A DNA stretch of 7,367 bases from Aliarcobacter sp. (GTDB taxonomy: Bacteria > Campylobacterota > Campylobacteria > Campylobacterales > Arcobacteraceae), in NCBI GenBank assembly GCA_023268955.1, contig JALRJW010000285.1, forward strand, positions 1-7,367, given 5' to 3'. Under the pieces are notes generated by a model. It had not been told where the DNA came from, ran no database searches, and saw only the letters and a list, made by a program, of their open reading frames with translations. The position numbers were made by a program, and so were the translations under genes. Below are positions 1 to 5,689 of the stretch, in pieces. Every line of letters begins with the position of its first letter. The first letter of the stretch is position 1.

Positions 1-1
1 G

Positions 2-127
2 CCAAAAGAGTTGGGCGTCAAAAAGAAGGGCAAGGGCGCCGAGATCACCGACCCCCGGGAAACCATGGACATCCCTCAGTTCAACTTCAACGAGGATGGG
101 TCGGTCGACGTTCTTTTTCCGGGTTAA
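2..127 (+). CDS. C-terminal fragment of an unrecognised protein, GC-rich
   Basis: Frame 2 is open from the left edge to a TAA at 125-127, giving the last 41 residues of a protein that begins outside the window. The visible tail has a lysine/glycine-rich stretch (VKKKGKGAEI) followed by an acidic, aromatic end (QFNFNEDGSVDVLFPG). Most codons end in G or C, unlike every other gene here, and base composition is about 56% GC over 1-120. That codon bias is why I read this frame as coding, although the opposite strand is also open over this short stretch. I do not recognise the family and assign no function. The abrupt drop to AT-rich DNA right after the stop suggests this piece comes from a different genome from what follows. 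Confidence 0.5.
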   Translation, partial: PKELGVKKKGKGAEITDPRETMDIPQFNFNEDGSVDVLFPG

Positions 128-142
128 ACGTATTTTAACCCG
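120..142. repeat. Perfect 9-base inverted repeat between two convergent gene ends
   Basis: CGGGTTAAA (120-128) and TTTAACCCG (134-142) are perfect reverse complements around the 5-base loop CGTAT. The left arm contains the stop codon of the GC-rich gene and the right arm ends one base before the rpmI stop. It could be a weak shared terminator, but neither side has a proper T-run after the stem. It also sits exactly where base composition changes, so it may be a by-product of the join. Confidence 0.55.
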
Positions 143-340
143 TTATTTCAAACGTAATTGTCTTTTTATGTTATCACTATCACTGTCATCAACTAGGGTA
201 GAGTGAGTTAATTTAAGCTTTCTTTTTTTAGATTTCTTAGTCAAAATATGACTTTTGAAAGCATGTTTTCTTTTAATTTTACCTGTTCCAGTAACTTTAA
301 ATCTTTTTTTTGCACTGGATTTAGTTTTCATTTTAGGCAT
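143..340 (-). CDS. rpmI: 50S ribosomal protein L35
   Basis: This is a complete 65-residue L35, a small basic protein of the large ribosomal subunit. It starts with the family signature MPKMKTKSSAKKRF, continues with VTGTGKIKRKHAFKSH and a lysine/arginine cluster (KKSKKRK), and ends in RQLRLK. Length matches the usual 64-66 residues. The start is the ATG at 338-340. It lies 21 bases downstream of infC on the same strand, the conserved infC-rpmI-rplT order, so it is co-transcribed with infC. The sequence ILTKKSKKRKLxLTHSTLV is typical of Bacteroidota L35 in my recollection. The expected next gene, rplT (L20), is absent: 15 bases beyond the stop the DNA becomes the GC-rich tail of another gene. 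In many bacteria L20 represses this operon, but no such site can be judged here. Confidence 0.95.
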   Translation of the reverse strand: MPKMKTKSSAKKRFKVTGTGKIKRKHAFKSHILTKKSKKRKLKLTHSTLVDDSDSDNIKRQLRLK

Positions 341-361
341 AACTTATCAATTCTAATATTT

Positions 362-913
362 TTATTTCTTTGGGGCCACAAACATAATCATTTTTTTTCC
401 TTCCATAGTAGGTAATGACTCAACTTTTCCATATTCTTCTAATTCTTGAGCTAATTTTAACAATAAAATTTGGCCTTTATCTTTAAAAATTATCGATCTT
501 CCCTTAAAAAAGACATATGCTTTTAATTTTGCTCCCTCCTTTAAAAATTTAATACCGTGTTTCTTTTTGAACTCATAATCATGCTCATCAGTATTAGGTC
601 CAAATCTTATTTCTTTTACTACAACTTTAGTGGATTTTGCTTTTAAAACCTTTTCTCTTTTTTTCTGCTCGTATAAGAATTTTTTATAATCTATAATTTT
701 ACATACTGGTGGAACTGCTTTTGGTGATATTTCAACCAAGTCTAGCTCTAATTCCTTTGCTTTATTTAAACCAATTTGTAAAGGATAAACACCTACATCA
801 ACGTTATCACCAACTAATCTAATTTCATTAGCTCTGATATCCTCATTTATTTTATGAGGGTTTTCTTTAATTACGCGAGCAGGTCTTCTGCTTCTTTTTC
901 TTCTAATTGCTAT
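362..913 (-). CDS. infC: Translation initiation factor IF-3, inferred ATA start
   Basis: IF3 binds the 30S subunit, prevents premature 50S joining and proofreads the start codon and initiator tRNA. The reading frame is open from a stop at 929-931 to the TAA at 362-364. The N-terminal domain begins AIRRKRSRRPAR and continues HKINEDIRANEIRLVGDN (about residues 20-37). The inter-domain region has LVEISPKAVPPVCKIIDY (59-76), and the C-terminal domain has VKEIRFGPNTDEHDY (about 99-113) and AYVFFKGRS. Total is 183 residues, normal for IF3. A TTG at 737-739 would drop the whole N-terminal domain and is rejected. No ATG, GTG or TTG precedes it in frame. By alignment to the usual MAIRR start the initiation codon is ATA at 911-913; the ATT at 905-907 is the alternative. 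An unusual start fits the known IF3 autoregulation (E. coli infC uses AUU). It lies 15 bases after the thrS stop. Confidence 0.92.
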   Translation of the reverse strand: MAIRRKRSRRPARVIKENPHKINEDIRANEIRLVGDNVDVGVYPLQIGLNKAKELELDLVEISPKAVPPVCKIIDYKKFLYEQKKREKVLKAKSTKVVVKEIRFGPNTDEHDYEFKKKHGIKFLKEGAKLKAYVFFKGRSIIFKDKGQILLLKLAQELEEYGKVESLPTMEGKKMIMFVAPKK

Positions 914-928
914 AGCTTTATTTTTAAA

Positions 929-997
929 TTATTTAAAATCTTTAATTGTTTCTTTTGATTTTTTCAAAATGAATTTAATAAAATCATCTAATTTCAT
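929..997 (-). CDS. thrS: C-terminal fragment of threonyl-tRNA synthetase
   Basis: In the same frame as infC, upstream of the stop at 929-931, the DNA encodes 22 residues, beginning MKLDDFIKFI and ending KETIKDFK. This matches the end of ThrS, where a loop (roughly GSMxLDDFI) is followed by a final amphipathic helix. Being directly upstream of infC is the conserved thrS-infC-rpmI order, which supports the call more than the short sequence does. ThrS charges tRNA-Thr and is normally about 640 residues, so nearly all of it is missing. The ATG at 995-997 is an internal methionine, not a gene start. Just upstream the frame hits a stop at 998-1000, inside ferrochelatase sequence. The gene is therefore cut by a join at about 990-1000. 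Confidence 0.6.
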   Translation of the reverse strand: MKLDDFIKFILKKSKETIKDFK

Positions 998-1214
998 TTA
1001 TTGGAGATTTTCCACCAATTGCTTCATAGTTTTCCCAAGCTTCATCAAGTCTACCTCTTACTATAAAATAAGCAATCATTTTTCTAACTAATTCATTTTT
1101 AACTGTTATGATATTTCTATCATTAAACATATTTGTTAAAAACATTTTTAGCTCTTCTTTGTTTCTAGGACCACCCATATTTAGTAAAACTAAAGCTCTT
1201 TTATTTTCTTGCAT
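984..1214 (-). CDS. hemH: Ferrochelatase, N-terminal fragment cut at a join
   Basis: Ferrochelatase inserts ferrous iron into protoporphyrin IX, the last step of heme b synthesis. The fragment begins at the ATG at 1212-1214 and shows the N-terminal family motifs: ALVLLNMGGP (residues 7-16), FLTNMFNDRNII (25-36) and EAIGGKSPINE (64-74). The catalytic histidine and the rest of the roughly 310-residue enzyme are missing. After PINE only two residues (IR) remain before a TGA at 984-986. These come from the thrS tail read in another frame, so the true ferrochelatase sequence stops at about 995. It overlaps the upstream ABC ATPase by 14 bases and was probably translated with it. The product as it stands cannot be an active enzyme. 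Protein flavour is Arcobacter-like. Confidence 0.85.
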   Translation of the reverse strand: MQENKRALVLLNMGGPRNKEELKMFLTNMFNDRNIITVKNELVRKMIAYFIVRGRLDEAWENYEAIGGKSPINEIR

Positions 1215-1803
1215 CTTCTTCTAACCTTATAATTTTATCACTGCACCATTTAGCTAAATTCATATCATGTGTAATAAGTAAAATTCCACACTCATCTAAA
1301 AATTGTATTAATAATTTCATAACATCATAGGCTATGATATTATCTAAAGCTGATGTTGGTTCATCAACTAAAAGTAATTTTGGTTTCATTAATATTGCTC
1401 TTAAAATAGAACATCTTTGCAATTGTCCACCACTTAATTCAAATGGCTTTTTATCTAAAAACTCTTTATTTAAACTAAGTTTTTCAAGTAATGTTGATAA
1501 TCTATCATCAAAATTTTCATGCACAACATCTTTAATTTGTTCAATTATTGTATATGTGGGATGAAATGAACTGTATGGGTCTTGAAAAATCATTGATAAC
1601 TCAGATTTTTCAATGCTTCCTTTTAGGGGTTTCAAATTATCAGTTATAAGTTCAAACAAAGTTGATTTTCCTGAACCACTTTTACCAAAAATAGTTACAA
1701 GTTCACCTTTTTTTAGCTCTAAATCAAAGTTTTCATAGATGGGATGTTCTTTTTTGTAAAAAAATGTTAAATTGTTTATATCTAAGACAATATTCTCTTT
1801 CAA
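1201..1803 (-). CDS. ABC transporter ATP-binding protein, DppF/NikE-like
   Basis: This is a complete 200-residue nucleotide-binding subunit that would power an inner-membrane ABC transporter. Motifs in order are Walker A GKSGSGKST (40-48), Q-loop Q74 in MIFQDPYSSFHP, signature LSGGQLQR (123-130), Walker B LLLVDEP (143-149), D-loop SALD (151-154) and H-loop H179 (ITHD). The QDPYSSFHP stretch is typical of the peptide/nickel importer ATPases (DppF, NikE, OppF), but at 200 residues it lacks the C-terminal extension of those proteins. The start is a TTG at 1801-1803, with AAGG six bases upstream and an in-frame stop at 1807-1809, so no longer start is possible. Its end overlaps hemH by 14 bases. 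Its permease partners are not in view, so the substrate is unknown; metal or peptide is an inference from the subfamily. Confidence 0.88.
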   Translation of the reverse strand: MKENIVLDINNLTFFYKKEHPIYENFDLELKKGELVTIFGKSGSGKSTLFELITDNLKPLKGSIEKSELSMIFQDPYSSFHPTYTIIEQIKDVVHENFDDRLSTLLEKLSLNKEFLDKKPFELSGGQLQRCSILRAILMKPKLLLVDEPTSALDNIIAYDVMKLLIQFLDECGILLITHDMNLAKWCSDKIIRLEEDARK

Positions 1804-1962
1804 ACTCTACCTTTTAAAAAGAAAAACTATATAAAAATATTACTTCACAATTAATTAACAATTGTAATTTATAATTTCAATACAAAACAATGAAAGAAAA
1901 ATTTAAGCTTTATAAAATGATTATATGCTAAAATGTATCTTTTAAAAATTAAGGAGAAATCA
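1804..1962. other. AT-rich intergenic spacer between divergent genes
   Basis: This 159-base spacer separates the minus strand ABC ATPase from the plus strand cytochrome gene and must hold both promoters. The plus strand promoter is annotated separately. On the minus strand I see only weak TATATA-like hexamers around 1828-1835 with no well-spaced -35, so I do not place a promoter there. No RNA gene or clear operator is visible. Confidence 0.6.
1926..1956 (+). promoter_or_regulatory. Extended -10 promoter and Shine-Dalgarno of the cytochrome c gene
   Basis: TG at 1926-1927, one base, then TAAAAT at 1929-1934 form an extended -10 element. No good -35 is visible, which is common for Campylobacterota sigma-70 promoters. 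Transcription would begin at about 1940-1942. AAGGAG at 1951-1956 is a strong Shine-Dalgarno six bases before the ATG at 1963. It decides the start against the earlier in-frame ATG at 1933, which overlaps the -10 element. The leader would be only about 20 bases. Confidence 0.6.
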
Positions 1963-2253
1963 ATGAAAAAAATTGTTTTAGGAACAATCTTTGCTGCAGC
2001 TACAGCTGCTACTTTATCTGCTGCTTCTTTAGCTGCATGTGCTGGATGTCATGGTGCAAAAATGGAAAAAGCTGCTTTAGGTAAATCTCAAATCATCGCT
2101 GGTTGGGACGAAGCTAAAACTATTGCTGCATTAAAAGGATACAAAGATGGATCTTACGGTGGAGCTATGAAAGGTGTTATGAAAGGTCAAGTTGCTAGAC
2201 TTTCTGATGCTGATATCGCTGATTTAGCAAAACAAATTGCTGCAATGAAATAA
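1963..2253 (+). CDS. Small periplasmic class I cytochrome c (c553-like)
   Basis: This is a 96-residue secreted monoheme cytochrome c, an electron shuttle in the periplasm. A Sec signal peptide runs from MKKIVLG through an alanine-rich core to about residue 24 (SLA). The heme-attachment motif CAGCH is at 26-30, giving covalent heme and the histidine ligand H30. The distal methionine ligand is probably M69 or M73 in GGAMKGVMKGQ. The end LSDADIADLAKQIAAMK is the usual C-terminal helix of c553-type cytochromes, and ALGKSQIIAGW is typical of the Campylobacterota branch. The start at 1963 is chosen for its Shine-Dalgarno and the signal peptide. It faces ccoS-ccoI across a terminator, so it may donate electrons to the cbb3 oxidase those genes help build; that link is an inference from position. 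Confidence 0.9.
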   Translation: MKKIVLGTIFAAATAATLSAASLAACAGCHGAKMEKAALGKSQIIAGWDEAKTIAALKGYKDGSYGGAMKGVMKGQVARLSDADIADLAKQIAAMK

Positions 2254-2295
2254 TTTCTTTTTTTGAAATTATAAAACTAAGAAATCATAAAATAT

Positions 2296-2326
2296 AAAGC
2301 TAGTCATTTTTTGACTAGCTTTTTTT
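2296..2326. terminator. Strong hairpin terminator between convergent genes
   Basis: AAAGCTAGTCA (2296-2306) pairs perfectly with TGACTAGCTTT (2312-2322) around a 5-base T loop. T's continue to 2326, giving a clear Rho-independent terminator for the cytochrome c transcript. On the minus strand the same stem is followed by TTTATATTTT, so it can also end the ccoI-ccoS transcript. The ccoS stop codon (2315-2317) lies inside the stem. Confidence 0.85.
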
Positions 2327-2563
2327 ATGCTCATTTTCTAAAGAGTTTTTCTCTTTTTCTTTATTTTCTTTTGCCTCTTTTATCTTTTTCTCTTTATTAA
2401 TAGCGTCATTTAAATCCTCAACACTATCAAATAGTAAACCATCAACCATTTTGTTTGAATCATCAAATTGACCTGTTTTCGCACCCCATATAAAAAGTGC
2501 TAATAATATTCCTGATATTACAAGTCCAATAATCAACATCATAAAAAGTGTGTCATTTATCAT
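2315..2563 (-). CDS. ccoS: cbb3-type cytochrome oxidase assembly protein CcoS
   Basis: CcoS is a small inner-membrane protein needed for cofactor insertion (heme b/copper) during maturation of cbb3 cytochrome c oxidase. This 82-residue version has one transmembrane helix (about residues 7-26, MLIIGLVISGILLALFIW), then the family motif FIWGAKTGQFDD (24-35). After a short segment (MVDGLLFDSVED) it ends in a very charged lysine/glutamate-rich tail (about 56-82). Many CcoS proteins are 50-70 residues, so the tail is somewhat long. The start at 2561-2563 has an AGGA Shine-Dalgarno that overlaps the ccoI stop 8 bases upstream, so the two genes are translationally close. Its stop codon is embedded in the downstream terminator stem. 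Confidence 0.9.
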   Translation of the reverse strand: MINDTLFMMLIIGLVISGILLALFIWGAKTGQFDDSNKMVDGLLFDSVEDLNDAINKEKKIKEAKENKEKEKNSLENEHKKS

Positions 2564-2571
2564 TTTTTTTC

Positions 2572-4938
2572 CTATTTTAATTTAATTCTTAATGAGTTAA
2601 ATACAACTATTAGCGAGCTTAAACTCATAGATAATGCTGCAACTAATGGTATTACATATCCAAACATAGCAAATGGAATAGTAATCATATTATAAACTAA
2701 AGAAATCCCTAAATTTTGTTTAATAAATTTATATGTTTTACTTGAAATCTCAAAGGCATTTTGCAAAGACTTTAAAGATGAATTTAAAAGAACAATATCA
2801 GAAACTTGCAATGAAACTTCAGCTGAACTTCCCATAGCAATTGAAACATCAGCATTACTTAAAGCAACTGCATCATTTATTCCATCACCAACCATAACTA
2901 CTGTTTTATTTTGCGTTTTTAAATCTTTAATATATTGAGCTTTTGTTTGAGGTGTTTGTTTAAAATAAACCTCATCAATTCCTAATACACCAGCCACTTT
3001 TTTGGCAACAATTTCATTATCTCCTGTTAGCATAACTGTATTTATATTTTTTGCTTTCAAAAAATCAATCATATTTTTTGCACTATCTTTTATCTCATCT
3101 TCAAGTTCAAAAATAGCAATGATTTTATCTTCAATAGCAAAATTAAATGAAGTTTTTGCTTCGTATTCTATTTCGTGAATATTGTTTTTCTTAAGTAAAT
3201 CAATATTTCCACCAAAGATTTTTAATCCATCAATTTTTGCTTCAAGTCCCATAGCTTCAATATTTTTAACATCATCTATTTTTAATTTTGAAACAATATA
3301 ATTATTTTCTAAATATTTTTTAATAGACTTACTCACAGGATGTGTTGATGAAGAAACCAATGAATAAATGATATCAATTTTAGTTTCATCATAAATTCCT
3401 ACATTTGATACATCTAAATTTCCATTTGTAAGTGTTCCTGTTTTATCAAAAACTACTACATCTGTTTGAGCTAAAGTTTCAATAAATTTTGCTTCTTTAA
3501 ATAATAATCCTTTTTTAGCTAATTCAGAAATTCCAATTAAACTTGCAATTGGTGTAGCTAAAGCTAAAGCACAGGGACAAGCAATAACTATAACTGATAT
3601 GGCTACAATAAAAGATTTTTCAAAGTGATTTGTTCCCTCATAATCAAAACCTAAATCTATTCCAAAAAAATACCAAACTATAAAAGTAAGCAATGCTAAA
3701 GCTAAAATTGTTACTGAAAAACCTTTAGATATTTCATTTGCTTTTGTTTGAATTTTTGGTTTAGAGTTTAAAGATTCCTCAAGAAGTGTAACAATTGATG
3801 AAAAAGTAGAGTTTTTGAAATCTTTTATAACTTCAAACTCAATTACACTATCTGTACATATAGTTCCACTATAAAGCATGTCATTTAATTTTTTATAAAC
3901 AGGAAATGATTCTCCTGTTAAACTTGATTCATCAAAGTTTCCATTACCCAAAGTTATCTTACCATCAACAGGAACTTTATCCCCTGCTTTTATTTTAACT
4001 GTGTCCCCTATTTTAATCTCATTTAGTGAAACAATTTTTTCAATTCCATCTTTTATAATTGTTGCTTCAAGTGGCAAAGAAGATTTTATTTTATCCAAAG
4101 TATCAATGGCTGATTTTTTACCAATAACTTCTAGATATTTTCCAACTAAAACAAAGGTAATAATCATAGCAACACTATCAAAATAACTCTCGCCCTTAGC
4201 CCCAAACAAAATAAATAAAGAATAAATGTAAGTAAAAGATGCACCCGTTGCAACTAAAAAATCCATATTTAAAATACGGTTTTTCAATCCAAAATAAGCA
4301 CCCTTGAAAAATATCCAACCACTATAAAATAAAACAGGCGTTGAAAGTAAAAATTCACCTAAGTGAACCATCCATTTTACTTCATCACTCATTCCTGTAA
4401 AAAAGCCAGTATATTTAGCAACCCCAAGCATCATAATATTCATACTTGCAATTACTGCCACCATCATTTTTACAAAATAGTCTCTTTTTGCTTTTGTTGC
4501 TTTTATATCAGCAATTGATGAATCATAAGCAAAAGCATTGTAACCTATGCTTCTAATTCTTAAAATAATATCAGATAGTTTTAATTTATCCCTATCCCAT
4601 GTAATTTTCGCTTTGTTAGTTGTAAAATTTATATTTGCTTCAATTATTCCAGGAGTATCAAAAAGAATTTTTTCATTTAACCAAACACAAGCAGCACAGT
4701 GAATTCCTTCAATGATTAAATCAACTTGAGAAAATCCATTTTCATCTGTTTTTATGTAGTTCTTAGCAAAATTCTCGGTGTCAAATTTTTCTAAATCATC
4801 ATTTGCTATTTGCAAAGGTGGAGCAATAGTTTTATTTCCTAATTTATCATAAAAAGAATCAAGTCCATCATCCTTTAAAAGATGATAAACTCCTTGACAC
4901 CCTTTACAACAAAAATTTAAACTATTTTCTTTAATCAT
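2572..4938 (-). CDS. ccoI: Copper-translocating P1B-type ATPase for cbb3 oxidase, N-terminus cut
   Basis: CcoI (FixI) is a P1B copper ATPase of the inner membrane that supplies copper for the cbb3 oxidase. Numbering from an ATG at 4956, the visible motifs are CCKGC (16-20), HMA domain GIHCAAC (84-90), actuator loop TGES (347-350), transmembrane CPC (460-462), phosphorylation site DKTGT with D504, HP (539-540), TGDN (644-647), GDGIND (690-695), and YN (755-756) and MSLSS (777-781) in the last two helices. All catalytic residues are present. Family members begin with another cysteine-rich segment before the CCxGC motif. Here the first six residues (MRIATN, 4939-4956) are the reverse strand of permease DNA, so the native gene is cut at about 4938, losing perhaps 15-25 residues. 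It is followed 8 bases later by ccoS. Arcobacter-like. Confidence 0.93.
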   Translation of the reverse strand: MIKENSLNFCCKGCQGVYHLLKDDGLDSFYDKLGNKTIAPPLQIANDDLEKFDTENFAKNYIKTDENGFSQVDLIIEGIHCAACVWLNEKILFDTPGIIEANINFTTNKAKITWDRDKLKLSDIILRIRSIGYNAFAYDSSIADIKATKAKRDYFVKMMVAVIASMNIMMLGVAKYTGFFTGMSDEVKWMVHLGEFLLSTPVLFYSGWIFFKGAYFGLKNRILNMDFLVATGASFTYIYSLFILFGAKGESYFDSVAMIITFVLVGKYLEVIGKKSAIDTLDKIKSSLPLEATIIKDGIEKIVSLNEIKIGDTVKIKAGDKVPVDGKITLGNGNFDESSLTGESFPVYKKLNDMLYSGTICTDSVIEFEVIKDFKNSTFSSIVTLLEESLNSKPKIQTKANEISKGFSVTILALALLTFIVWYFFGIDLGFDYEGTNHFEKSFIVAISVIVIACPCALALATPIASLIGISELAKKGLLFKEAKFIETLAQTDVVVFDKTGTLTNGNLDVSNVGIYDETKIDIIYSLVSSSTHPVSKSIKKYLENNYIVSKLKIDDVKNIEAMGLEAKIDGLKIFGGNIDLLKKNNIHEIEYEAKTSFNFAIEDKIIAIFELEDEIKDSAKNMIDFLKAKNINTVMLTGDNEIVAKKVAGVLGIDEVYFKQTPQTKAQYIKDLKTQNKTVVMVGDGINDAVALSNADVSIAMGSSAEVSLQVSDIVLLNSSLKSLQNAFEISSKTYKFIKQNLGISLVYNMITIPFAMFGYVIPLVAALSMSLSSLIVVFNSLRIKLK

Positions 4939-4939
4939 A

Positions 4940-5689
4940 TTTGTTGCGATTCTCACTTCAGCACTTTGGGCAGCAATAGCTGGTTATTTAAAAGTAAAAA
5001 AGGGTGTCCACGAAGTTATTTCAACCATAATGCTTAATTACATTGGTACAGGGATTAGTGCTTATTTATTAGCAAATATTTTCTTTGAGAAAGTAGAACT
5101 TTCTACTACTGCACCGCAAACTGATTTGCTTCCAGAGACTGCAAGAATACCATCACTTAATGGTGTTCTAGGGATTGAAGATTTACCAAATCTTCATGGC
5201 TTTATTGTAGGTGCAGTTTTTGTTGGTATTTTGTATTATTGGATTGTTTGGAAAACTTCATTGGGGTTTGACTTAAGAGCTACAGGTTCCAGTCCTATTG
5301 CTGCAAAGTTTAGTGGAGCAAACCCAGGAAGATTAACAATTCTTGCAATGATGATATCAGGAGGGTTTGCAGGATTAGTAGGCATGGCTCCATTAACTGG
5401 TTATTTCTTTAAATATACAACTGACTTTCCATCTGGCTTGGGTTTTGCTGGAATAACTGTGGCTTTGCTGGGACGAAATCATCCAATAGGTATGGCTTTT
5501 GGTGCAATCCTACTTTCATTTTTAGAGAGATCTGCCCAGATTCTAGATTTATATGATGTACCTAAAGAAATTGAAAAAATCATGCAAGCTGTAATTGTTT
5601 TGTCTGTTGTAGTTGCATATGAAGTAGTTAAAAGATATGTGACTAATAAACAAATTAAAGAAGCATCTAAGGTGGTAGCAGATGGTTAA
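4940..5689 (+). CDS. Nucleoside-type ABC transporter permease, N-terminus missing
   Basis: This integral membrane subunit belongs to the BPD_transp_2 family (branched-chain amino acid/ribose/nucleoside importers) and resembles B. subtilis NupP (YufP). The frame is open well before the ATG at 5030: residues from 4940 read FVAILTSALWAAIAGYLK then GVHEVISTIMLNYI, a hallmark of these permeases, so that ATG is internal. The cytoplasmic loop that contacts the ATPase is SLGFDLRATGSSPIAAKFSGANPGR, split here as SLGFDLRATGSS and PIAAKFSGANPGR, followed by MISGGFAGLVG. About 249 residues are present of a usual 330-360, so roughly 100 N-terminal residues were lost at the join at about 4939. It overlaps the next permease by 8 bases. 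The substrate-binding protein and ATPase normally found upstream are absent. Confidence 0.88.
   Translation, partial: FVAILTSALWAAIAGYLKVKKGVHEVISTIMLNYIGTGISAYLLANIFFEKVELSTTAPQTDLLPETARIPSLNGVLGIEDLPNLHGFIVGAVFVGILYYWIVWKTSLGFDLRATGSSPIAAKFSGANPGRLTILAMMISGGFAGLVGMAPLTGYFFKYTTDFPSGLGFAGITVALLGRNHPIGMAFGAILLSFLERSAQILDLYDVPKEIEKIMQAVIVLSVVVAYEVVKRYVTNKQIKEASKVVADG
5669..5675 (+). promoter_or_regulatory. Shine-Dalgarno of the second permease inside the first
   Basis: AAGGTGG lies inside the last codons of the first permease, six bases before the ATG at 5682. It supports that start and the 8-base overlap of the two genes, which points to coupled translation of the two permease subunits. Confidence 0.6.

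Noticed and set aside
362..739. A 125-residue IF3 starting at the TTG at 737-739
   Set aside because: It would delete the whole conserved N-terminal domain, which is present and open upstream to about 913.
1334..1564. Plus strand ORF of 76 residues
   Set aside because: It is antisense to the ABC ATPase core, with no family motifs.
1933..1962. Earlier in-frame ATG for the cytochrome c gene
   Set aside because: It overlaps the -10 element, has no Shine-Dalgarno, and would add ten residues in front of a normal signal peptide.
4001..4186. Plus strand ORF of 61 residues
   Set aside because: It is antisense to the conserved actuator/transmembrane part of ccoI and looks like a shadow.
5030..5689. 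First permease as a complete 219-residue protein starting at 5030
   Set aside because: Conserved permease sequence continues in frame upstream to about 4940, so the ATG (in STIMLNY) is internal.
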